From positions 14,955,372-15,019,371 of the forward strand of contig CM057230.1 in NCBI GenBank assembly GCA_029891385.1: 64,000 nucleotides of DNA. Direction: 5' to 3'. The notes beneath the pieces are model-generated. The model was not told the DNA's origin and ran no database searches. It was given only the letters and a program-made list of their open reading frames with translations. The stretch comes from Erythroxylum novogranatense. Lineage: Eukaryota; Streptophyta; Magnoliopsida; Malpighiales; Erythroxylaceae. A program made the translations under genes and the position numbers. Within the stretch, counting starts at the first letter, position 1. Every line of letters starts with the position of its first letter. Positions 56,701 through 64,000 of this stretch are shown here, piece after piece.

Positions 56701-56703
56701 AAT

Positions 56704-57514
56704 GAGTTAATTACAAAAAAGCTCAAACTTTCTTCAAAATTTTAATTATAACCCAAACTTAAAAATATAACAATAAAATATCTAAACTGAAGAAAATTTT
56801 AATTATAACCCAAACTTAAAAATATAACAATAAAATATCTAAACTTTTAATTTTTTCAATTCTAGCCTAAATTTTAAAAGTGGTAATAAAATTATCAAAC
56901 TTTCAATTTTTTCAATTCTAGCCCAATATTAAGTGTTGTTCTCCCCAGCCCTCAGCCATTTGTTTTCTGTTTGTTCTTTTGATATTTTAAACTACTCTTG
57001 TGTTACAACATACTATATCAGTAAGCTTTTCATTTTTAGCTCGTTCTTTTAATGTCGTTAGTGTGAAGATGTCGGGGTTGCGTAATATGAAAATCGAAAA
57101 GTGAAAACGTAGAGAGAACAAACTGAAAACGAAAAAAAAAATTGAAATCAAAATGTAAGGTCGTAAAAGCTGCGTAATTTAATTTAGAACATTTTAAACA
57201 ACAACGTTGTTTTAATGTTATTAAGCAAACATCATTTTATTAATCTTCATTTATTGTATTAATTTTGAGTGATGTATATTAATAGTTAAGACTTTTAAAG
57301 CATATGGCAACTTACGTCAACAAACTTAACGGATATACTAACATCGGGGTATAATTAAAAAAATTAAAAATTTGAGCATTTTATTGCTACTTTTTAAAAT
57401 TTGGGTTAGAATTAAAAAATTAAAAGTTTGAAAATTTTATTACTACTTTTAAAGTTCAAACTATAATGATAAAATTGAAGAAAGTTGGGATGTTTTGTAA
57501 CTAACCCAAAATTA
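56704..57514. mobile_element. Candidate terminal-inverted-repeat element (non-coding)
   Basis: The left end TTAATTACAAAAAAGC with CTCAAACTTTCTTCAA and the right end TTGAAGAAAGTTGGGATG with TTTTGTAACTAA are imperfect inverted repeats about 30 bases long. Inside them lie further mirrored blocks (AACCCAAACTTAAAAATATAACAATAAAAT-type on the left, ATTTTATTGCTACTTTTTAAAATTTGGGTT-type on the right). It has no coding capacity. A related end occurs at 9990-10155. No target duplication was secured, so the superfamily is open. Confidence 0.55.
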
Positions 57515-58117
57515 ATAAGTTTATAAATTTGAATATATTAATTCGTTTTTATTTATTAACTTCTCTTTAATTAAATTTTAATTTTATAATTAAAAACAAC
57601 ATTTTCTTTGATTTTATTTAAATTATTTTAATTTCATTCTATTTTAGTATATGTTAATTTCATAATAATTTAATTTTAATATTAAATACCACATCTTGTG
57701 TGTTATTCTATCAGAACCTGTTTCTCAAACTCAAATCTCAAGATAATTGTTCGCCCTTAAGTTGACTAATTTGAGTCGTTTTTAACATTACTGCTTGTAA
57801 GTGGCCTGATATTAATAGTGATAGGTAGACTGTGAAAACACTGTTCATGTGAAGGATAATGAACACTTACATTGTTCCAGTCACCACAATTGAACTACTT
57901 CCAAGAATCCATATTTTAAATTATTTTTCAGGACCCTTCAGCAAGAATCAATCAAAAGTTTTAAATTTTTAATTGCATTCCATCGCCTTCCTAAATTATT
58001 TTCTTGTGTGGACCAAAACATTCCTTTCTCCCTTTTGTATTTAGTAGAGTAGATGAACAGTACCGTACAATAATTTCCGAGTGAGCTTAACAACCATAAC
58101 TCGGCCGATTCCGTATC
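57515..58117. other. Downstream flank of the acyl-activating enzyme gene
   Basis: AT-rich until 57700, then ordinary intergenic text. No repeat ends or gene recognised; presumably it includes the 3' untranslated region. Confidence 0.45.
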
Positions 58118-59776
58118 CTACATTCGACTCGCCCCACGAGGTCCCATCTCTTTGGCCATTTCTCTCAGTAAGAACTTCTGAATTTTCCCAGTCGACGTCT
58201 TTGGGAGATCCTCCTTCAAAACCACCGTCTTCGGCACCATGTAATGCGGCATCTTTTCTCTACAAAAGTCAATGATATCCTTCTCCTTAGGCTTCTCAGT
58301 TAACCCTGTTTTCAAGCTCACAAATGCGCACGGTGACTCTCCCCAGTGATCGTCCGGTCGAGCCACCACCGCCGCCTCGTTCACTGCTGGATTGGTGTAC
58401 AGTATTGACTCCACCTCCACACTGCTTATGTTCTCTCCTCCGCTTATTACGACATCCTTGGATCGATCTTTGATCTCTAAATATCCATCTGGATGCATCA
58501 CACCTACGTCTCCTGTGTAAAACCACCCGTCTGATTTCATTGACTTAGATGTACCTTGTGGGTCCTTGAAGTAACCCAACATCACACACCCTCCCCGCAG
58601 AACAACCTCGCCGAGTGTTGACCCATCTCGCTTCACGCTCTCTCCTGACCTTGGGTCAACCACGTCAATCTCAGTAAACCCTGCGAGTTTCACTCCTTGT
58701 CTTGATTTAAGCCTAGCTCTCTCGTTCGCTGGGAATTGGTTCCATTTTCTCTTCCATGCACACGACACTACAATCCCTGCCGTTTCCGTCAATCCGTAAC
58801 CATGACTCACTACAAACCCCAGTGACTCTGTCCGGAACAGAACCGCAGCTGGTGGAGGAGCTCCGGCGGTTAGAATCTGAACTGGGTTGTCGAGAGGTTT
58901 GTTGTCAGCAGAACTTGTCAGCATGTTTAGCACTACAGGTGCTCCACACATGTGAGTGACACCATGTCGCTTGATCAAACCGTAGATTGTCGAGACATCG
59001 ATCCTACGGAGACAAACGTTAGTCCCACCAACCATAGCCATACCCCACGGGAAACTCCAACCATTTGCATGGAACATCGGCAGGGTCCACAGATAAACAG
59101 GCTGCTTCGGAATAGCCCAATCGATCAACGAAGCGACGGTCACGATGAAAATGCCCCTGTGGCAATGGACCACACCTTTGGGAGCCGACGTGGTTCCCGA
59201 AGTGTAATTTAACACCATCGGTTCCCAGTCGCTCTCCGGCCGGATCCATACAAAGTTAGGATCGCCCCTAAGCACCATGCTTTCGTAAGTGCATATAAAA
59301 TCAACGGTCAGTGATGAACGCCCCGATGGTTCATCATCATCAGTGATAAGGACGAGCGGTGGACGAGGACTGTTAAGTGGGAACAAAGATAAGGCTTCGA
59401 GAACTACGTCACGTGAGAGGCAATCGACGAACACGAGCTTTGACTCGCTGTGAAGCAGAAGCACATTGATGGTGCGCGCGTCCAGTCGTGTGTTGACGTT
59501 ATTGAGGACGGCGCCGGACATGGGCACGGCGAAGTGGAGCTCGTACATAGCTGCAGTGTTAGGGGCAACGACGGAGACAACGTCATGTCGTTTGATGCCA
59601 GCGGAGAACAGAGAGGAAGCGAGCTGGAGGCACCTCCGGTGTGTCTGAGACCAAGTGTAGGAGGTTTCGTTGTAGACGACGGAGGGGCAATCACCGTACA
59701 CGGTGGCTGCCCTCTCGAGGAAATCTAATGGGGTTAGAGGGGATGAGTTCGGTGAGCTTGGCTTCAACTCATCCAT
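58118..59776 (-). CDS. Acyl-activating enzyme (acyl-CoA synthetase), peroxisomal type
   Basis: 552 residues, single frame. The ATP-dependent enzyme activates a carboxylic acid to an adenylate, then a CoA thioester. ANL-superfamily motifs, numbered from this start: P-loop TSGTTSAPKG (192-201), YGLTETAG (327-334), FYTGD (419-423), KDRSKD, hinge SGGENISSVEVE (445-456), and PKTSTGKIQK with the adenylation Lys (K531). The C-terminal SRM is a PTS1-type tripeptide, placing it in peroxisomes. It fits the plant AAE1/AAE7/AAE11-12 group, which includes acetate/butyrate-, benzoate- and cinnamate-CoA ligases; the substrate cannot be read. An ATG at 59872 would add 32 residues, but a TATA box lies between it and this ATG, and MDELKPSSPNSSPLTPLDFL is the normal family start, so 59776 is chosen. 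No intron is needed. Confidence 0.93.
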   Translation of the reverse strand: MDELKPSSPNSSPLTPLDFLERAATVYGDCPSVVYNETSYTWSQTHRRCLQLASSLFSAGIKRHDVVSVVAPNTAAMYELHFAVPMSGAVLNNVNTRLDARTINVLLLHSESKLVFVDCLSRDVVLEALSLFPLNSPRPPLVLITDDDEPSGRSSLTVDFICTYESMVLRGDPNFVWIRPESDWEPMVLNYTSGTTSAPKGVVHCHRGIFIVTVASLIDWAIPKQPVYLWTLPMFHANGWSFPWGMAMVGGTNVCLRRIDVSTIYGLIKRHGVTHMCGAPVVLNMLTSSADNKPLDNPVQILTAGAPPPAAVLFRTESLGFVVSHGYGLTETAGIVVSCAWKRKWNQFPANERARLKSRQGVKLAGFTEIDVVDPRSGESVKRDGSTLGEVVLRGGCVMLGYFKDPQGTSKSMKSDGWFYTGDVGVMHPDGYLEIKDRSKDVVISGGENISSVEVESILYTNPAVNEAAVVARPDDHWGESPCAFVSLKTGLTEKPKEKDIIDFCREKMPHYMVPKTVVLKEDLPKTSTGKIQKFLLREMAKEMGPRGASRM

Positions 59777-59840
59777 GTCTCTTATCTGTTTATGATCTGA
59801 AGCAAAATAAAAGAGAATGAGTGACAACCATGAAGATAGG

Positions 59841-59850
59841 GATATAAAAG
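59841..59850 (-). promoter_or_regulatory. TATA box of the acyl-activating enzyme gene
   Basis: Minus-strand CTTTTATATC within CCCCTTTTATATCCC, 65-75 bases upstream of the chosen ATG. Transcription would begin about 30 bases downstream, giving a leader of roughly 35-45 bases and excluding the upstream in-frame ATG. Confidence 0.65.
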
Positions 59851-60731
59851 GGGAAAGGATGGGTGAAGACAAAATGCGAATAATAAATAATATTAAAATA
59901 CATTTATAAACATATACACGTGATCAAGATGTGGTGGGATTTTGATCAAGTGGTCCTCATTTTGATTGCGGAATCATAAATTTGAAACGTGTGAAAAATA
60001 AAAGAAACAAAATTTAATTTTTTTATTAATTATAAATATCATGAAAATAATAGCTACCGATAGAATAATTAAGTTCTTCTGTCCAATATTATCTTGTTTT
60101 ATTCTGTCTTGTGAGATCTCAATTATTTATTTTGCGGGATATTGTTACATAAAACAAATCTTAAATAAACGTTGAAATTAATTATAAAATATCGTAATAA
60201 TGTAATACCCACCGATGGTTTGGAGTTGGAGATCTGTAAATCTTATTTTCTTACTCGTAATTCGTTAGATCTGAATCGTTAGAGTAGCGGCAGATCTAAG
60301 AGTGCAGGACCTCACGTGTTTTTGTCTTCTTGATATGTTAGTTTGCAACGGGTTCTTAATTAATGATGTTTGAGTTTGTATTTTTTTCAAGAATGAAATA
60401 TTACTGGCTTAGTCCAAGTTACCCAGACTGTTATAAAAAAAACTAAGAGGGCTTGAACCTAAACATTTATAGACTAGTTAAATACTATCTAAACCGCTAA
60501 GAATAATTTAATTTCTGAACGTCTCTACTTATTAACTTCTCTTGACGGTATTAACTTCAGTTTTTTTTGGTTTTCTTTTCCCTCTATGTATTTCTAAGTG
60601 GAATTGGATGACTACAACCTTATAAATAACATAGCGATCTCATTCATGATGATGAGGTCAACTATAAAGAACCTTTTAGTTTTGACTGACAGATAAACCG
60701 GAGATTCTGTTGTCAATTGATACTCTTTTAA
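59851..60731. other. Upstream region of the acyl-activating enzyme gene
   Basis: AT-rich intergenic sequence with no gene or repeat recognised beyond short A/T runs. Confidence 0.45.
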
Positions 60732-60738
60732 CTAAAAT

Positions 60739-60889
60739 TAGAGTGGTGATCCCCTGTCCAAATTACCCAGTATCAATCCTGTCTAAGTGGATCTAAGTCA
60801 TCCACTTGTGTGAGACCTACACAAGTGGATGACTTAGATCCACTTGGACAGAGTTGGTATTGGGTAACTTGGACAGTAGATTTGGGGTG
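60739..60889. mobile_element. Foldback/MITE-like element with 58-bp hairpin arms
   Basis: The arms 60754-60811 and 60819-60876 are near-perfect reverse complements with a 7-base loop (GAGACCT). They run from CTGTCCAAATTACCC to CCACTTGTGT on the left arm. The block is bracketed by CTAAAAT at 60732-60738 and 60890-60896, a possible target duplication. It could be a small palindromic MITE. A transcript would fold into a long hairpin of the kind that yields small RNAs. Confidence 0.65.
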
Positions 60890-61295
60890 CTAAAATCAAG
60901 CATAAGAAACATGAGAACCAATCCAAATTTTGATTGTCTTGTTTCAATTTGATTATTTTATGGTATTAACCTTCGTTATCCTAGTGCTTTTTAGCATCAC
61001 ACCAGAGAAATCATGGACTCCAAACATATGTACTCTGTCGTTATGTATAAGATCTGAAACCCCTCCTTGACCAATTGGAACCCTTGTTCAGCTGCTAAGT
61101 TGAACAATTGACCAAGGGCTTTAATATTAATATCCCTAGCCTTGATTTTTATAGTTTAGCATCTTTTTGTGAGTTTTAGTAATTACGAAATTAAAACATA
61201 ATTCTCATTATCACACAAAAAATATCATAATTTGAACAGAAAAGCATTTGTTAAGAAAATTGATAACAAAATTTAAACCCAATTTAACCTTTTGA

Positions 61296-61895
61296 GCTTG
61301 TTTGGTAAACAATTGATAAGTTGATTTTTAGCTAATTAATCCAAATTAGCTCTTAGATCATATTAAAAAGTTAAAAACTTATTTAATTATGAATTATTGG
61401 ATTGACTGATTCAACCTAATTAGTTAATTAGCTCCTCCACAAAAACATTTGAATTCTTCAATTGATATAGATGTTTGCCTAAAAGGGACATCTATTTGGT
61501 GAGAAAATGATTGCTTGCCTTCTGTCAAATCCCTGCATAATTTGCCCATATGATCTCTACATTTATTTTGCTGAAATGTAAACACGGACCCACTAATGTC
61601 ATTACCTACACATTTCTCTTCTCTTGTTGCAGGAACAATTCCCTTCTTGCCCTAATTAGCACCTTTGTAACATTGCTTTAATATTCATATTTTAATAATT
61701 ATTTTAAAAATATATTTTCACAAGTTATTTTCAAATTAATAACTAATACTAAATTATTAATGTTATCAAACAATTTTAACAAATAGCTGATGTCATCTGT
61801 AGGTCAAATTTGCTGATATAATCAACTATCAGCTAACCGTTAATATAATCAACTAATAGCTAATGCAATTCACTAATTGCCAAATATGGTCTTTA
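61296..61895. mobile_element. Possible degraded hAT-like MITE(s)
   Basis: The left text GAGCTTGTTTGGTAAACAAT followed by AGTTGATTTTTAGCTAATTA, and the right text, read on the other strand, GACCATATTTGGCAATTAGT followed by ATTAGCTATTAGTTGATTA, look like diverged inverted ends. The ends are imprecise, no duplication was found, and the middle is unique sequence. It may be two solitary ends. 60897-61295 shows nothing. Confidence 0.3.
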
Positions 61896-61911
61896 AATTT
61901 TAGAGCTTCAG

Positions 61912-62370
61912 GCTATGTTTAGCAGGATGGTTAGTAATGAAATGAAATGAAATGTAATATTATTTCATCGTCGAGGTGATTAATAATGGAATGAAATAAA
62001 ATAAAATAGAAAAGGAAGATTTTACATTGCATCATATTTCATCGTAATCAATAAAATGAGTTATATCCCATTTGAAAAGTTTAAGATTGCCTTCAATAAT
62101 TTTTTTAATACCAATTATACCTCAACTCTAATAATAAGCAACAAGAATACATCTCATTATTTCTATAAAGGGTAGAATAGTCATTTATTATTATTATACA
62201 TTCCATTCTATTCCATCCATCTTTTAAACAACATTTCATTATATTACATTATAAAATTTCCATTTCTCACAAACAATTTTTTTAAATATTGGATCTATTT
62301 ATATTCTATTATACTATAAATTATTCAATTCCATTCTATTTCATTAAAACTTTATATCCAATAAAAATAT
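61912..62370. mobile_element. Degraded MITE related to the Harbinger-like element at 7674-9111
   Basis: The left end GGCTATGTTTAGCAGGATGG with TTAGTAATGAAATGAAATG and the CATTCCATTCTATTCCATCC block (about 62204-62223) repeat the terminal text of the 7674-9111 element in shorter, eroded form. The right end is decayed and no clear TTA duplication remains. Confidence 0.45.
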
Positions 62371-62807
62371 GGTAAAATTTTGATGCAAGAATGTGATATT
62401 CTAGCATCCTTCAGTAGCTAAAAATATGATCACTTTCTTTACCAAAATAGTGCAGTTACGTAGCTACGAGGAAAATATTACAACTTCAATGGAATTGGTA
62501 ACTCAATATTAAAAGGGTAATCACCTCTTTACATGTTTTGATTTTCCAACTTTAAAGAAAATGTCATCTTCGATGTTTCTGCTTGATGAGATTGAAACTA
62601 TAAAGGCCGAATTCTTAAAATACTTTAAAAAGAAGAAAGTCCAAATCTAACTGAACAGAAAATTGAAGCAACAAGCCAACAAGTTTGATTCAGAATGTTG
62701 ATATTTCCAATAATTGTTTCCAACCATTTTCAAAAACATATAACCAGCTAGGAGGATACAGAACTTTGAAATGTAACACAAGGAGACAGAGAAAAAAATG
62801 TCCAACA
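62371..62807. other. Gene-free stretch before the copia LTR
   Basis: No gene or repeat recognised. Confidence 0.45.
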
Positions 62808-63174
62808 TGTTAGAAATCACCAACTAATTTTAGATATTAGAATAGAAAACTCTAGATTTGTAGAAAATTCTATATTTGTAAAAAATGTAAAATCCTAGAA
62901 ACATCATCGTACAAGTTGGCAACTTGAGTAGTCTAGAGTTTTTCAGCAACTTGCAACAAGTTGCATGCAAGGTCGGTGTAGTATGCCTATAAATAGGCAA
63001 TAACACCATTTTATTGAATCACTACCTAAAAGATAGAAAAGTGTGTCTTGAGTATAGTGTGTGTCTGGATTTCAAGTTTCGTTCTTCTGTTTTTGTTTTT
63101 TAAATCCTTCAGTGTTTTTTTTTTAGTTTTGTATTCGAGTCTTTTTATTAATAAAATTATTGTTACTTTTTTCA
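62808..63174 (+). mobile_element. 5' LTR of a Ty1/copia element
   Basis: 367 bp, starting TGTTAGAAATCACC and ending TTTTTTCA, followed after 5 bases by a primer-binding site. The tail of this LTR family recurs at 3668-3783. The partner 3' LTR lies outside the window or is lost. Confidence 0.8.
62988..62995 (+). promoter_or_regulatory. TATA box in the copia LTR
   Basis: TATAAATA within GCCTATAAATAGGC, in the middle of the LTR where the U3/R boundary would be expected. Confidence 0.65.
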
Positions 63175-63179
63175 ATAAG

Positions 63180-63191
63180 TGGTATCAAAGA
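63180..63191 (+). promoter_or_regulatory. Primer-binding site, initiator tRNA-Met type
   Basis: TGGTATCAAAGA beside the LTR end; the usual copia form is TGGTATCAGAGC. Two bases have changed. Confidence 0.8.
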
Positions 63192-63320
63192 CAGGTTGTG
63201 TCGTCTAGAGTTGTTGCTCTATTGTCCAAATTTTTACGATTAGAAATCGTGTCTTAACCGAAATTCTGTCAAAGTCACAATCCGGGATTGTGAAATTATT
63301 TGATCAGGGATCAAGTAATT

Positions 63321-63737
63321 ATGGTAGACATGAGCACCACTGTTAGTAGTATAAAAAAATTAAATAATAACAATTATAATACATGGAGCACTCGTATGTA
63401 GTTTTATCTGCTAGGAAAAGATTTATGGGGTATTGTTGGAGGAAACGAGACTCAACCTCCAACATTAGAAGAAGAGATAAAGAAGTAAAAAATTAGAGCA
63501 GGTAAAGCTATGCACGTATTATTGGTGACGGTAGAGGACGACATACTTCAGCAAATAAAGGATGCAAAGGCATTGAAGGATGCATGAGACACTCTCGCTT
63601 AGTTGTATGCACGCACCAACGACGCCAGGTTCCAATATTTAGAGAACGAGTTACTGTCGATCTCGCAACGCAACATGATTGTAAGTGAATATTTTACTAA
63701 AGTTAAATCCTTATGCCAAGAAATTTCTAAGTTAGAT
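63321..63737 (+). pseudogene. Ty1/copia gag, N-terminal part (broken)
   Basis: Starts with an ATG at 63321, 147 bases after the LTR (MVDMSTTVSSIKKLNNNNYNTW). It then shows the UBN2-type gag pattern: LLGKDLWGIVGG (about 63410), KAMHVLLVTVEDDILQQIKDAK and TNDARFQYLENELLSISQRN with EYFTKVKSLCQEISKLD at the end. In-frame stops occur near 63399, 63486, 63585 and 63600. The frame is cut at 63738 where a TGTAACACCC sequence begins. Gag would package element RNA; this copy cannot. Confidence 0.82.
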
Positions 63738-64000
63738 TGTAACACCCAAATACCCCCTGGGAGGATACATGGATGCCACCTAAGACAGAACAAACAAAAT
63801 CAAACATTACACATTTGCATTGTTTTACAATCTAAGTTTAACACACATATAATACAGCTCAGACTTTCCAGAAACAAATCCAAAGAATATGTACAGGCCC
63901 AAATAAACCAAACAAAATACATATTCGAGTGACACAAAAACTCTGACTCCTTTGGCCACTGCGGTTGACTTGTCCGATCCTTAATCTCTTTGCTCTGTAC
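63738..64000 (+). mobile_element. Start of a further LTR-like insertion
   Basis: TGTAACACCCAAATACCCC is the typical beginning of many plant gypsy LTRs, and it appears exactly where the copia gag breaks off. The sequence runs to the window end without recognisable coding text, so only the left boundary is supported. Confidence 0.5.

Noticed and set aside
59777..59872. N-terminal membrane/targeting segment of the acyl-activating enzyme
   Set aside because: A TATA box lies inside this stretch and the family start is at 59776, so it is most likely untranslated promoter DNA.

Overview
This window reads as nuclear DNA of a core eudicot plant. It is AT-rich, gene-poor, and dominated by retrotransposons of typical plant lineages: SIRE-type and other Ty1/copia, Athila, Tat and Tekay-like Ty3/gypsy, and L1- and RTE-type LINEs. 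Only two host protein genes look intact, both on the minus strand and both without introns as read here. The first is a class-I-type carboxylesterase (20038-21072) with a complete Ser-Asp-His triad. The second is a peroxisomal-type acyl-activating enzyme (58118-59776) ending in the PTS1-like tripeptide SRM. No rRNA, tRNA, CRISPR or organellar genes were recognised. The species cannot be named from the sequence.

Layout. 1-3.8 kb is a mosaic. It holds a minus-strand SIRE-like LTR with its polypurine tract, a second partial copy of that LTR, a damaged plus-strand copia gag-protease-integrase fragment, a CACTA (En/Spm) terminus that cuts the integrase, and a copia LTR tail. 3.8-9.3 kb is the 3' end of a gypsy element: a polypurine tract followed by a long LTR built of roughly 183-bp modules, one of which is interrupted by a 1.44-kb Harbinger/Tourist-like element with a TTA target duplication. 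9.3-14.5 kb is mostly unassigned. 14.5-19.6 kb is a complete, TSD-flanked SIRE-like element carrying gag but no pol. 20.0-21.1 kb is the carboxylesterase gene. 21.95-31.94 kb is a TSD-flanked Tat-lineage gypsy element with two RNase H domains and an extra gene on the opposite strand.

33.1-50.9 kb is a nest several layers deep. A degraded plus-strand LINE is interrupted by a 5'-truncated minus-strand LINE. That second LINE is in turn interrupted by an 11.8-kb Athila-type element (34799-46604, TSD ATTAG) and by a 2.03-kb solo LTR (47780-49813, TSD TCCAG). The remaining order is a three-copy 0.7-0.8-kb tandem repeat (50.9-52.7 kb), a degraded RTE LINE (54.1-55.5 kb), a TIR element (56.7-57.5 kb), the acyl-activating enzyme gene (58.1-59.8 kb), a foldback/MITE hairpin (60.74-60.89 kb), MITE-like repeats, and the 5' end of another copia element from 62.8 kb, itself apparently interrupted at 63738 by the start of a further LTR-like sequence.

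The two host genes are 37 kb apart and nothing suggests they work together; they are islands in transposon-filled intergenic DNA. The most informative content is structural: six insertions can be reconstructed from target-site duplications, a nested order can be dated relatively, and the Tat element contains a remnant antisense gene with its own promoter-like sequences.
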